Assembly: GCF_000092045.1 (NCBI RefSeq)
Contig: NC_007761.1
Location: 2,483,001 to 2,547,000 of the forward strand
Length of the DNA stretch: 64,000 bases
Direction of reading: 5' to 3'
From: Rhizobium etli CFN 42
GTDB lineage: Bacteria > Pseudomonadota > Alphaproteobacteria > Rhizobiales > Rhizobiaceae
Shown: piece by piece, positions 53,127 through 61,441 of the stretch
How positions within the stretch are numbered: position 1 is the stretch's first letter
Layout of the letters: each line of letters opens with the position of its first letter
Translations under genes and position numbers: made by a program
The notes under the pieces: generated by a model
Told to the model about the DNA's origin: nothing
Database searches by the model: none
Seen by the model: the letters and a program-made list of their open reading frames with translations, nothing else

Positions 53127-53945
53127 ATGGCAAAGAAGATCGACGAAGAAGCCCTTGCCGAGGCCTATAACCGCGCACTGGCGCTGGAGAAATCAGGTGA
53201 TGTCGATGGGGCCGTGGCGGCCTATGAGGACGTATTGGCGATCGACCCCGAGGACCACGGCGGAGCTGCCGTGCGCATCGCCGCGATGGGCCGCGGCGAA
53301 ATTCCGGTCAAGGCGCCCGACGCTTACGTCGAGACCCTGTTTGATCAGCATGCCGAGGTCTTCGAGGACGTGCTCGTCGAGCAACTCGGCTATCACGTGC
53401 CGATGCTGGTGCGCCAGCGCCTGCAGGCATTGAAGCTCGGGCCATTCAAGCGGCTGCTCGATCTCGGCTGCGGCACCGGTCTCACCGGCGGCGCGCTGCG
53501 CGACCTGTGCGAGGACATGACCGGCATCGACATATCGGAGAAGATGGTCGAGATCGCCCACGAAAAAGATCTTTACGAGACGCTCTTCGTCGCCGAGGTC
53601 GAGGATTTCCTCGACGACAATGACGAGGATGCCTTCGACCTCATCACCGCCACAGACGTGCTGCCCTATCTCGGCGCGCTCGAACCGCTCTTCTTCGGCG
53701 CCGCCGAAAACCTGACGCCGGGCGGTCTGTTCATCTTCTCCTCCGAAACCCTGCCCGAGGAGACGCTTGCCGGCCGCGCCTATATGGTCGGGCCGCATCA
53801 GCGCTTTGCCCATGCCTATGCCTATGTCAGGGAACGTCTGACAGCGACTGGTTTCGAACTCGTCGAGGTATCGGAGATCAACGTCCGCATGGAAGACGGT
53901 CAGCCGACACCGGGTCACCTGGTGATCGCGCGGCATATCGGTTGA
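53127..53945 (+). CDS. SAM-dependent methyltransferase with N-terminal TPR
   Basis: 272 residues. Residues 5-45 (ALAEAYNRALALEKSGDVDGAVAAYEDVLAIDPED) form one tetratricopeptide repeat. A class I methyltransferase domain follows, with motif I LLDLGCGTGLTG at about 111-122 and GIDISEKMVEIAH. The same architecture is found in rhizobial methyltransferases annotated only as TPR-containing, so the acceptor is not known. The nearby hydrolase and GST genes do not identify it. Confidence 0.85.
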   Translation: MAKKIDEEALAEAYNRALALEKSGDVDGAVAAYEDVLAIDPEDHGGAAVRIAAMGRGEIPVKAPDAYVETLFDQHAEVFEDVLVEQLGYHVPMLVRQRLQALKLGPFKRLLDLGCGTGLTGGALRDLCEDMTGIDISEKMVEIAHEKDLYETLFVAEVEDFLDDNDEDAFDLITATDVLPYLGALEPLFFGAAENLTPGGLFIFSSETLPEETLAGRAYMVGPHQRFAHAYAYVRERLTATGFELVEVSEINVRMEDGQPTPGHLVIARHIG

Positions 53946-53948
53946 GAG

Positions 53949-53974
53949 AATAGTTTCACAATTGGCGAACTATT
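53949..53974. promoter_or_regulatory. Inverted repeat upstream of the GST-ArsR-SRPBCC operon
   Basis: AATAGTT (53949-53955) and AACTATT (53968-53974) form a perfect 7-bp inverted repeat with a 12-bp spacer, about 75 bp before the GST ATG. It is a candidate operator of the ArsR regulator in the same operon. Confidence 0.5.
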
Positions 53975-54047
53975 TGTTGCGCATTCTGTTTCGGCCTGAT
54001 ACTTAGTCGTTCGGTAAAGTTTTCTACCGGATAAGAAAGGTCGCCGC

Positions 54048-54734
54048 ATGTCGCTCGTGTTCTATGGGCATCCGCTCGCCTCCTTCTGCCACAAGGTGCT
54101 GATCGCGCTTTATGAAAACGCGACGCCCTTCGAAAATCGCCTCGTCGATCTGTCCGACGAGGCTTCGCGTGCCGATCTCTTCCGCTTCTGGCCGATGGGC
54201 AAGATGCCGCTGCTGAGGGACGAGGCGCGCGACAGCACCATTCCCGAAACGACGATCATCATCGAATATCTCGACCATTACTACCCCGGCCCCGTGCGCC
54301 TGCTGCCGCTGGAGATCGATCGGGCGCTGCAGGTCCGCCTCTGGGACCGCTTCTTCGACCATTATGTCCAGGTGCCGATGCAGACGCTCGTCAGCCATCG
54401 CCGGCGTCCCGAGGGCACGGCAGACGAAATAGAGATGGCCGCCTGCAAAGCGACGCTCACCACAGCCTATGCGATGATCGAAAAGCAGCTGGGTGAAAGC
54501 CCTTGGATAACGGGCGACGCCTTTACTATGGCCGATTGCGCCGCAGCCCCCGCCCTCTTCTATGCCGAGACGCTGGTCCCGTTCTCACAGGAGCAGCCGA
54601 AACTTGGCGCCTATTACGATCGTCTGCTGGCGCGCCCGTCCTTCGCCAGGGCGCTGGAAGAGGCCCGCCCTTATTTCAAGTTCTATCCCTATCAGGACAG
54701 GCTGCCCGCCCGTTATCGGGATGCGGCGGAATGA
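54048..54734 (+). CDS. Glutathione S-transferase family protein
   Basis: 228 residues: N-terminal thioredoxin-like domain with YGHPLASFCHKVLIALYEN (Ser/Cys active-site region at 10-13), cis-Pro in MGKMPLL, and PETTIIIEYLDHYYPG; C-terminal helical domain with GDAFTMADCAAAPALFYAE. The stop overlaps the ArsR start (ATGA). Together with ArsR and SRPBCC it forms a three-gene operon. A specific substrate cannot be named. Confidence 0.88.
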   Translation: MSLVFYGHPLASFCHKVLIALYENATPFENRLVDLSDEASRADLFRFWPMGKMPLLRDEARDSTIPETTIIIEYLDHYYPGPVRLLPLEIDRALQVRLWDRFFDHYVQVPMQTLVSHRRRPEGTADEIEMAACKATLTTAYAMIEKQLGESPWITGDAFTMADCAAAPALFYAETLVPFSQEQPKLGAYYDRLLARPSFARALEEARPYFKFYPYQDRLPARYRDAAE

Positions 54735-55072
54735 TCGAAAGCCAGGCGGATCTCGACCGCATGTTTCACGCCCTTTCCGATCGCAGTCGCCGCGGCATGA
54801 TCGACCGCCTCGGCCGCGGCCCCGCTTCGGTCACCGAACTGGCCGCACCGCTCGCCGTCGCCCTGCCGACGGTGATGAAACATCTGCAGGTGCTGGAGGA
54901 GAGCGGCCTCGTGCTATCCGAAAAATCCGGCCGGGTGCGAACCTACCGCCTGCAGCAGGATGCGCTTGCCGCTGTCGAGCGCTGGGTGGAACAGCGAAAG
55001 ACCCGCTGGACCGCTGCCTTCGACAGACTGAATCAATTTCTCGCCGATGAGCCGGAGACCCTCCCCGAATGA
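54731..55072 (+). CDS. ArsR-family regulator of the GST-SRPBCC operon
   Basis: 113 residues with a winged helix: FHALSDRSRRGMIDRLGRGPASVTELAAPLAVALPTVMKHLQVLEESGLV, then the wing EKSGRVRTYRL. It has no metal-binding cysteine motif, so it belongs to the metal-independent type that commonly pairs with SRPBCC proteins. ATGA overlaps link it to the GST upstream and to the SRPBCC gene downstream. Confidence 0.9.
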   Translation: MIESQADLDRMFHALSDRSRRGMIDRLGRGPASVTELAAPLAVALPTVMKHLQVLEESGLVLSEKSGRVRTYRLQQDALAAVERWVEQRKTRWTAAFDRLNQFLADEPETLPE

Positions 55073-55545
55073 CGACACGCTCTGCCGAACATACCACCTT
55101 CGTCATCGAGCGCCGCCTGACGGCGCCCGTCGCCCGGGTCTTCCGGGCCTGGTCGACCCCGGAGTCCAAGCGGCAATGGTTTGCCTGCCACGGCGAATGG
55201 GTGCCGCTGGAATATGCGCTCGATTTCAGGCCGGGCGGTACAGAGAGGAACTATACCGCCGACACCGATGGGCTTCTGCACGCCTATGACGCCCGCTACA
55301 TCGATATCGTGCCGGATACCCGCATCATCTATGCCTATGAGATGAAGCTCGGGCAAACCCGCATCTCAGCCTCGCTCGTCACCGTCGCCTTCGACGTCGA
55401 ACCCAGCGGCACCAGAATGGTCTTCACCGAGCAAGTGGTTTTCCTCGACGGCTACGGCGACAACGGCGCCCGCCTTCAGGGCACCGAGATCGGCCTCGAC
55501 AATCTCGAACTCTTTCTCGAACGCGAGACGAGCCCGATTCACTAA
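55069..55545 (+). CDS. SRPBCC (AHSA1-like) domain protein
   Basis: 158 residues of the START/Bet v 1-like fold: FVIERRLTAPVARVFRAWSTPESKRQWFACHG at the N-terminus, DFRPGGTERNYTADTDG in the middle, and a C-terminal helix GTEIGLDNLELFLERE. AHSA1-type proteins bind hydrophobic ligands; with ArsR, they act as small-molecule-responsive or stress modules. The start overlaps the ArsR stop (ATGA). The stop is 17 nt from the DUF1801 gene on the opposite strand. Confidence 0.88.
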   Translation: MTTRSAEHTTFVIERRLTAPVARVFRAWSTPESKRQWFACHGEWVPLEYALDFRPGGTERNYTADTDGLLHAYDARYIDIVPDTRIIYAYEMKLGQTRISASLVTVAFDVEPSGTRMVFTEQVVFLDGYGDNGARLQGTEIGLDNLELFLERETSPIH

Positions 55546-55562
55546 CGCGGCCCGACGACGTG

Positions 55563-56018
55563 TCACACGCTGCTTGATTTCTTCCGCGAACCGGCCGCCC
55601 GCACCGACGCGTTCAGCGCAGCCGCGGCTCGAATGAGCGCCTTCAACGCCTCCCCATCGATCTCGTCGCCTTCATGAAAGTCGATGGCACGCCGGGTGTT
55701 GCCGTCGAGGCTGGAGTTGAAAAGGCTGTTCGGATCCTCAAGCGACGCTCCTTTGGCGAAGGTAAGCTTGACCACATTCTTATAGGTCTCACCGGTGCAG
55801 ATGATGCCGGCGCGCTCCCACACCGGAACCCCTCGCCACTTCCATTCCTCGACCACTTCGGGTTCGGCCTGCTTGATGAGCGCGCGGACCCGCGCGAGCA
55901 TGTCGCCGCGCCAATCCTTGAGCTCCTCGATCCTCGCATCAATCAGTTGAGAGGGAGAGGCTTGCCCGTTCCCTTCCTCGGAATCAATCTTCTTCACGGT
56001 TGCCGTCGCCTTCTTCAT
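55563..56018 (-). CDS. DUF1801 (YdhG-like) family protein
   Basis: 151 residues: N-terminal MKKATATVKKIDSEEG, then IDARIEELKDWRGDMLARVRALIKQAEPEVVEEWKWRGVPVWERAGIICTGETYKNVVKLTFAKG, the DUF1801/YdhG pattern, and a basic Ala-rich tail. GGGAG lies upstream of the ATG at 56018. It is the last gene of a five-gene minus-strand unit with an ArsR, an SRPBCC protein, a small membrane protein and another DUF1801 protein. The family has no firm biochemical role. Confidence 0.83.
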   Translation of the reverse strand: MKKATATVKKIDSEEGNGQASPSQLIDARIEELKDWRGDMLARVRALIKQAEPEVVEEWKWRGVPVWERAGIICTGETYKNVVKLTFAKGASLEDPNSLFNSSLDGNTRRAIDFHEGDEIDGEALKALIRAAAALNASVRAAGSRKKSSSV

Positions 56019-56053
56019 ATTTATCGTTCTCCCGTCGCCGCGCATCAAAAATC

Positions 56054-56524
56054 TCACATCCGTTCGCCGGGCAACCGGCTCGCCTGCTCCACCCAGGAGG
56101 CGATCTGCGCATCATCGAAGGGATCGTCTTCGCGGATGTCGAGGTAGCGCACCTCTTTCTGCTTAGACTCGCCTGGCGGCAGGGGATGCAGCGACACCCC
56201 CTTGAAGAAAGCCACCTTGACATAGCTGGCGTAGCAATGGATTCCGAGGAACCAACCCTGCCCTTCCACGCCGTAAAAGGGCGAGTTCCATTTGACCGCC
56301 TTGCAGACGCCCGGCACGGTTCTGGAGATCAGCGCATCGAGGCGACGCCCGATCTCACTTTTCCAATCCGGCATGGCGGCGATGTAGGCTTGCACGGACG
56401 CATCGCCATAACCCTTGGGAATTTGCGGGTTGCCGCCCGACAGAAGCTTCGGTGCCGCCCCCGCCGGTTTGGCGGCGGTGTTTTTCGTGACCTTCTCCGC
56501 GCCTTTCGACGTTCTGCCCGCCAT
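56054..56524 (-). CDS. DUF1801 family protein
   Basis: 156 residues: basic Ala-rich N-terminus, then KGYGDASVQAYIAAMPDWKSEIGRRLDALISRTVPGVCKAVKWNSPFYGVEGQGWFLGIHCYASYVKVAFFKGVSL, a clear DUF1801 region, and a C-terminal WVEQASRLPGERM. AGGAGG stands before the ATG at 56524. It starts 10 nt after the small membrane protein gene ends on the same strand. The family also occurs beside ArsR-SRPBCC pairs in other bacteria, as I recall. Confidence 0.84.
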   Translation of the reverse strand: MAGRTSKGAEKVTKNTAAKPAGAAPKLLSGGNPQIPKGYGDASVQAYIAAMPDWKSEIGRRLDALISRTVPGVCKAVKWNSPFYGVEGQGWFLGIHCYASYVKVAFFKGVSLHPLPPGESKQKEVRYLDIREDDPFDDAQIASWVEQASRLPGERM

Positions 56525-56534
56525 AGATTTCCTC

Positions 56535-56756
56535 CTATCCGCCGATGCCTCCGACGCCGCGCCGTTTCGTGGCATAGGGCAGCACAAACAAGATGAGACC
56601 AGTAACGAGAAGCAGGCCGAGCGGCAGCAACCCCAAGAGCCCAATCCAGACCGCCGACTTCTCCTGCACCATGACGATGATATTGACGATGACGGCCAGC
56701 GTAAAGGCAATGGAGAGCCAACGGTGGACCTGCCGAAACCAGTTGTTCCAGTTCAA
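56535..56756 (-). CDS. Small two-helix membrane protein
   Basis: 73 residues: amphipathic N-terminus (MNWNNWFRQVHRWL), membrane helix at about 14-30 (SIAFTLAVIVNIIVMVQ), a second at about 37-60 (IGLLGLLPLGLLLVTGLILFVLPY), then a basic tail. The family is not named by me. It lies inside the ArsR-SRPBCC-DUF1801 operon, between the SRPBCC and DUF1801 genes. Confidence 0.75.
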   Translation of the reverse strand: MNWNNWFRQVHRWLSIAFTLAVIVNIIVMVQEKSAVWIGLLGLLPLGLLLVTGLILFVLPYATKRRGVGGIGG

Positions 56757-56804
56757 TGAAGCCTCCTCGAAATGAGCTCGACCGGCCGCCCGCTCGGCGA
56801 CGGA

Positions 56805-57215
56805 TCAGTCAACCCGCGGCAACATCTGTTCCAGCTTGTCGAAGAATTGGGGCCACCCGCTCCTGGCGCCGCCATAGGCCTGCCGCTGATCCGCCCGGAA
56901 ACCTGACTGCTCCATGCGCAGATGCGTACCCGCGCCCGTCGGCGTGAGCGTCCAGGTCACGACGGTTTCGAGGCCATAGGCTCCCCAGCTGTAGGCGAGG
57001 ATCTTGTGGGGCTCGACCTCCAGAACGCGGCAGTCGACCACGCCCCAATCGGCGTTGAAGTTGAAGCTATGGTCGACGACCGGCTTGAAGTCGCTTTTCA
57101 TCAACCACTCCTGGATCAGGTGCGGCTGGGTCAGCGCCCGCCAGATCTTTTCCGCCGGAAAAGGCATCTCCCGCTCGATGACGACGGAACGTGTTTTGGT
57201 CGATATGTCTGTCAT
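56805..57215 (-). CDS. SRPBCC (AHSA1-like) domain protein
   Basis: 136 residues: VVIEREMPFPAEKIWRALTQPHLIQEWLMKSDFKPVVDHSFNFN, WGVVDCRVLEVEPHKILAYSWGAYGLETVVTWTLTPTGAGT, and a C-terminal GWPQFFDKLEQML helix. It is an AHSA1-type hydrophobic-ligand fold, distinct from the opposed copy at 55069. Its ATG overlaps the ArsR stop (ATGA). Confidence 0.88.
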   Translation of the reverse strand: MTDISTKTRSVVIEREMPFPAEKIWRALTQPHLIQEWLMKSDFKPVVDHSFNFNADWGVVDCRVLEVEPHKILAYSWGAYGLETVVTWTLTPTGAGTHLRMEQSGFRADQRQAYGGARSGWPQFFDKLEQMLPRVD

Positions 57216-57535
57216 TGATCCATCCTCTTCAACAAATCTTCGAGCGCATTGAAGCGGCTTTGCCAGAAGCCGGCCATCTCGCTCGTCCAGTCGACCAGGG
57301 GCGCAAGCGCGCCGAGCTGCGCGCTATAATGCGTCTGTCGCCCCTCATGACGGTCGCGCACCAGCCCGGCTTGCTTCAGCAGCCCGAGATGTTTCGAAAC
57401 GACTGGCTGCGAGACCCCGGCCTGCGCCGTCAACGCCCCGACCGTCTTTTCCCCTTCCCGGCACAGCCGCTCGAAAAGCGCGCGCCGGGTGGGATCCGCA
57501 AGCGTCCTGAAGAGCACGTCCTGAACGTTCGACAT
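57212..57535 (-). CDS. ArsR-family regulator of the SRPBCC-DUF1801 operon
   Basis: 107 residues with LFRTLADPTRRALFERLCREGEKTVGALTAQAGVSQPVVSKHLGLLKQAGLVRDRHEGRQTHYS, the classic ArsR winged helix, and a C-terminal helix. There is no CxC metal site. It is the first gene of the operon and probably represses it through the palindrome just upstream. Confidence 0.91.
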   Translation of the reverse strand: MSNVQDVLFRTLADPTRRALFERLCREGEKTVGALTAQAGVSQPVVSKHLGLLKQAGLVRDRHEGRQTHYSAQLGALAPLVDWTSEMAGFWQSRFNALEDLLKRMDQ

Positions 57536-57555
57536 TGAATACCCATACCTAAAAA

Positions 57556-57575
57556 GCTATGAATAAACCTATAGC
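57556..57575. promoter_or_regulatory. Inverted repeat upstream of the second ArsR gene
   Basis: GCTAT (57556-57560) and ATAGC (57571-57575) flank a 10-bp AT-rich centre. It lies about 20 bp before the ArsR ATG, in an AT-rich promoter region that runs to about 57600. It is a candidate autoregulatory site. Confidence 0.4.
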
Positions 57576-57805
57576 CATCGAGATATACGTATGTCAAGCG
57601 ACAACACAAAGCGACAAATCTATTGGAAAAACTTACGGTCAATTCGCCAGCGGATACAACAATCGAAAAGACCAAGAACACATCCAGCATAGCCGATAGG
57701 CTATGCATAATTGCGACCGCCAACCTCAAGGGCAACCAGCAGGCAGAAAAACGCCGGAAGCCGCAGACGGCTTCCGGCGATACATGTACTGCACCTTGTT
57801 TGAGT

Positions 57806-58981
57806 TCAGGAGCCCGAGACCATTTTCAGGTTGCCGCCATGGCTGCCGCCGGCAAAGATCTGCTTGCGGCCGAACTCATTGTTGAAGGCCAGGCGCTGCT
57901 GCTCGCGGGTAATGCCGAGTTCCGGGAAGAGCAGTTCGGCCACACGATAGGCCTCTTCGAGATGCGGGTAGCCGGAGCCGATCACTGTATCGATGCCAAG
58001 CTCCTGATATTCGCGAAGGCGGGCGGCCACCGTCTTCGGAGAGCCGACAAGCGCGGTGCCTGCGCCGGCGCGCACCAGGCCGACGCCGGCCCATAGATTC
58101 GGCGAGACCTCGAGCTTGTCGCGGCGGCCGCCGTGAAGAGCGGCCATGCGCTTCTGTCCGACCGAATCGGATTCGTGGACGAAGCGTTCCTGCGCCTCGC
58201 GGATCGTATCGTCGTCGAGATGACGGATCAGCCGCTCGGCCGCCTCCCAGGCTTCTTCGTCGGTTTCCCGCACGATGAAATGCAGGCGGATGCCGAAGGT
58301 CACCTCGCGGCCCCGCTCGGCCGCAGCCTTGCGCACCTTTGCGACCTTCTCGGCCACCTGCGCCGGCGGCTCGCCCCAGGTCAGGTACTTGTCGACGCGG
58401 CCGACCGAGAAGTCGATGCCCGCATCCGACGAGCCGCCGAAATAAAGCGGTGGGCGAGGGTTCTGCACAGAGGGAAAGCCGAGGCGCGCATTGGTCGCCT
58501 TGATGTATTTGCCGTCGTAGCTCGCCGTCCCCTTGTCCAGCAGCTCTTCAAACACGGTGAAGAACTCCTCGGCATGGGCGTAGCGTTCGTCATGCTCGAG
58601 ATGGATACCGTCGCCGGCGAGCTCTGCCGGGCTGCCGCCCACGACGATGTTGAGCAGCAGGCGGCCGTTGGAAATGCGGTCGAGCGTCGTCGCAAGACGC
58701 GCATAATAGGCAGGCGATGCCGTGCCCGGGCGGATCGCCACCAGGAACTGCAGCTTCTCGGTCTTTGCCGCCAGTGCGGCTGCCGTCACAAAGGATTCCT
58801 CGCACGCCACTCCGGTCGGCAATAGCACGCCGGAATAGCCGAGCCGATCTACGGCCTGCGCGATCTGGGTGAGATAGCCGATTTCCGGCGCCCGGTTGAG
58901 GTCGGAGGAACCGAGATAAGTGCCGTCGCCCGATGTGGGGATGAACCAGAGAAAATTGATGGGATTGAAGGTGTCGGTCAT
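57806..58981 (-). CDS. ssuD: FMNH2-dependent alkanesulfonate monooxygenase (SsuD-type)
   Basis: 391 residues of the bacterial luciferase-like family. It has [12 protein letters not shown] near 12-23, the [19 protein letters not shown] segment, [26 protein letters not shown] and [13 protein letters not shown], as in SsuD. The enzyme releases sulfite from alkanesulfonates for sulfur nutrition, using FMNH2 from a reductase (SsuE) not seen here. The ATG at 58981 has AAAGGA upstream. No ssuABC transporter genes are in the window, so this is a stand-alone gene. A short ORF with its own ribosome site lies just upstream. Confidence 0.88.
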   Translation of the reverse strand: MTDTFNPINFLWFIPTSGDGTYLGSSDLNRAPEIGYLTQIAQAVDRLGYSGVLLPTGVACEESFVTAAALAAKTEKLQFLVAIRPGTASPAYYARLATTLDRISNGRLLLNIVVGGSPAELAGDGIHLEHDERYAHAEEFFTVFEELLDKGTASYDGKYIKATNARLGFPSVQNPRPPLYFGGSSDAGIDFSVGRVDKYLTWGEPPAQVAEKVAKVRKAAAERGREVTFGIRLHFIVRETDEEAWEAAERLIRHLDDDTIREAQERFVHESDSVGQKRMAALHGGRRDKLEVSPNLWAGVGLVRAGAGTALVGSPKTVAARLREYQELGIDTVIGSGYPHLEEAYRVAELLFPELGITREQQRLAFNNEFGRKQIFAGGSHGGNLKMVSGS

Positions 58982-59006
58982 GGAAACGGTCCTTTGCTGC
59001 GAAATT

Positions 59007-59147
59007 CTAAGATCGGCTCGCGCGGCAAGCCGGCTCTTGGCGAGCGGACATATTCCCGGCATGGATGCACACTGTCGCCGCGCGAATGCCCGGAAGGGCC
59101 GCGGTGGCAGCAGGAACAAGGCTGGGCGTCTGTCTGGGCGTGAGCAT
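59007..59147 (-). CDS. Short upstream ORF (possible leader peptide) of ssuD
   Basis: 46 codons on the minus strand, ATG at 59147 with AGGACATTCAA upstream, ending TAG at 59007, 25 nt before the ssuD ATG. The product reads [20 protein letters not shown], then [18 protein letters not shown], then PACRASRS. It has two cysteines near the end, which fits a sulfur-sensing attenuation leader, but no classical poly-Cys run. The coding evidence is the ribosome site and position only; it is too short for codon statistics. Confidence 0.45.
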   Translation of the reverse strand: MLTPRQTPSLVPAATAALPGIRAATVCIHAGNMSARQEPACRASRS

Positions 59148-59371
59148 TTGAATGTCCTGTCGGTCGGCGGCGGTTGCCACGCTCCGTTCCAGAGCTGGCT
59201 TCCGATCGCAGAAATACTGACATAGACTACAAATTATATCGACAATATCGCTTTGCCATTATCACTCTCTTCGCGGAATAATTTTTCGTATCCCCATGCC
59301 GCCTTCCGCAAATCCTCCCGGCGTCGCGATCAGACGGAGCTCCCTCGCCCGCCTCGCTACCGCTCTCGGTA

Positions 59372-59726
59372 TTAAGCGGCCAACAGCTCGCGAATGAGGG
59401 CGGCACCGCCGGCAGGACGTTTCGCAAACAGGCTCGCCGGATCGACCATGCGACAATATGGCGTCATCGTCGAAACCGGTTCGCCCTTCTTCAGCGCGCC
59501 GAAGGATAGTTCGGCGATCTCACGCAATGCCGCTGCACCGTCACGGGCGGCAGGCATCCGCTCCGTATTGGGCGGCGAGACGGCGACGCAGGACGCCGGC
59601 CTCGGTGAGAACACCTTCACGCGTCAATCGAATCTGCTCTTCGATCATCTGCCGCGACGGAATAGGCATCGCCTGCGTGCCGCTGCGCCCCTTGCGACGT
59701 GGCTCGATCGTCGGAATTTCGTTCAT
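59372..59726 (-). pseudogene. Frameshifted small conserved protein
   Basis: From the ATG at 59726: MNEIPTIEPRRKGRSGTQAM, IPSRQMIEEQIRLTREGVL, RRRLAAQYGADAC, then a frame change near 59560 into AALREIAELSFGALKKGEPVSTMTPYCRMVDPASLFAKRPAGGAALIRELLAA to 59372. The two parts read as one protein of about 118 residues seen intact in other rhizobia, as I recall, but I cannot name its family with confidence. The 59148-59371 stretch next to it holds nothing I recognise. Confidence 0.45.
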
Positions 59727-59891
59727 GTCATCCCCGGGGGAAACATTATCCTTTGTTCCCATCTAAGGCTCGGCCGAATAGTGACCGGCATCATATGCGC
59801 CAACCGGAAGGAAGTCCGTCTTCACGACTTTTCTGCTTGCGCCGTTTCGGTTAATCCTCAAGGCCTCTCACTCAAGATAAGGATAGGACAT

Positions 59892-60761
59892 ATGGCTAAA
59901 GTCGCGTTCATTGGTCTCGGCGTCATGGGCTTCCCCATGGCCGGTCATCTGAAGACGAAGGGCGGCCACGATGTCACCGTCTACAATCGTACGGCCGAGA
60001 AAGCCGCTGCCTGGGCCGAGAAATTCTCCGGCAAATCCGCCCCCACCCCTGCCGAGGCTGCCGCCGACGCCGATTTCGTCTTCGTTTGTGTCGGCAATGA
60101 CGACGATCTCCGCTCGGTCACCTCAGGCAAGAACGGCGCTCTGCACGGCATGAAACCGGGGTCGGTGCTGATCGATAACACCACCGCCAGCGCCGAGGTC
60201 GCCCGCGAGCTTTATGCCGCGGCAAAGGAAAAAGGTGTGGATTTTATCGACGCTCCGGTCTCCGGCGGCCAGGCGGGTGCCGAAAACGGAGTGCTGACCG
60301 TCATGTGCGGCGGCGATCAAGCCGTCTTCGAAAGAGCCCGCCCGGTGATCGACGCCTATGCGCGCATGGTCGGCCTGATGGGGCCAGCCGGTTCCGGACA
60401 GCTTACCAAGATGGTCAACCAGATCTGCATCGCTGGCCTTGTCCAGGGGCTTTCCGAAGCGCTGCATTTTGGCAAGCGCGCCGGATTGGATATCGAAAAG
60501 ATCGTCGAGGTGATTTCCAAGGGTGCAGCGGGCTCCTGGCAGATGGAAAACCGCCACAAGACCATGAATGCAGGCAAATACGATTTCGGCTTCGCAGTCG
60601 ACTGGATGCGCAAAGATCTTGGCATCGTGCTCGCCGAAGCCCGCAGCAACGGCGCCAAGCTGCCGGTCACCGCCCTTGTGGACCAATTCTATGGCGATGT
60701 GCAGGCGATGGGCGGCAATCGTTGGGACACATCTTCGCTGCTCGCCCGGCTTGAGAAATGA
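59892..60761 (+). CDS. 3-hydroxyisobutyrate dehydrogenase family protein
   Basis: 289 residues of the beta-hydroxyacid dehydrogenase family: NAD-binding GLGVMGFPMAGHL at 8-20, VYNRT after strand 2 (NADP preference likely), substrate motif DAPVSGGQAGAENG near 120, and catalytic Lys in GQLTKMVNQ near 175. Substrates could be 3-hydroxyisobutyrate, tartronate semialdehyde or succinic semialdehyde. AAGGATAGGAC precedes the ATG. It overlaps the AlkD-like gene by 4 nt (ATGA). Confidence 0.88.
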   Translation: MAKVAFIGLGVMGFPMAGHLKTKGGHDVTVYNRTAEKAAAWAEKFSGKSAPTPAEAAADADFVFVCVGNDDDLRSVTSGKNGALHGMKPGSVLIDNTTASAEVARELYAAAKEKGVDFIDAPVSGGQAGAENGVLTVMCGGDQAVFERARPVIDAYARMVGLMGPAGSGQLTKMVNQICIAGLVQGLSEALHFGKRAGLDIEKIVEVISKGAAGSWQMENRHKTMNAGKYDFGFAVDWMRKDLGIVLAEARSNGAKLPVTALVDQFYGDVQAMGGNRWDTSSLLARLEK

Positions 60762-61441
60762 TAGGTCCCTCCTCTGATCCGGCTGAACTGATCGCGCATC
60801 TCGAAACGCTGCGCTCGGAGGAGAATGCCGCCGGAATGGCGCGATTCGGCATCGTCACCGACCGCGCCCTCGGCATTTCCAATCCCGATATCAGGGCGGT
60901 CGCCAGATTGGCGAAGAGGGATCACATCAGGGCAAAGCAGCTCTGGCAAAGCGATATCCGCGAAGCCCGCCTGCTTGCCCTCTGCACAGCTGAGCCGAAG
61001 CGGCTGACGGCGGAAGAGGCCAGAAGCTGGGCCAATGATTTCAATTCCTGGGAGATCGTCGACTGCGCCGCCGATCTCTTCGTCGAGGCCCGGCTGGACG
61101 AGCTCATACCAGAATTCGCCGCCGATAGGCGCGAGTTCGTTCGCCGCGCCGCCTTCGCCATGATATCAGGCGCCGCCGTCCACCGGAAGAACGAGAGCGA
61201 TATGACCATCCTCGCCTGGCTGCCGCTGATCGAGACCCATTCTCGCGATTCCCGCAACTTCGTTCGCAAGGCGATCAATTGGGCACTGCGCAGCATCGGC
61301 AAACGTAATCGCGGCTGCCATGGCCCGGCGCTGACGCTGGCGAAGCTTCTGGCCGAAAGTCCGGATAAAACCGCGCGCTGGATCGGCAGGGACGCGGTCA
61401 AGGAACTGAGCGGCGAAAAGCTTATGGCGCGGCTAAAATAG
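60758..61441 (+). CDS. DNA alkylation repair (AlkD-like) protein
   Basis: 227 residues with HEAT-like helical repeats: GISNPDIRAVARLAKR near 40-55, REARLLALCTAEP, WEIVDCAADLF with the conserved Asp near 105, and FVRKAINWALRSIGKRN near 170-186. AlkD removes N3- and N7-alkylated bases from DNA without flipping. Its start overlaps the dehydrogenase stop (ATGA), which is unusual and suggests a coupled oxidative or alkylation stress role or a chance arrangement. Confidence 0.85.
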   Translation: MIGPSSDPAELIAHLETLRSEENAAGMARFGIVTDRALGISNPDIRAVARLAKRDHIRAKQLWQSDIREARLLALCTAEPKRLTAEEARSWANDFNSWEIVDCAADLFVEARLDELIPEFAADRREFVRRAAFAMISGAAVHRKNESDMTILAWLPLIETHSRDSRNFVRKAINWALRSIGKRNRGCHGPALTLAKLLAESPDKTARWIGRDAVKELSGEKLMARLK

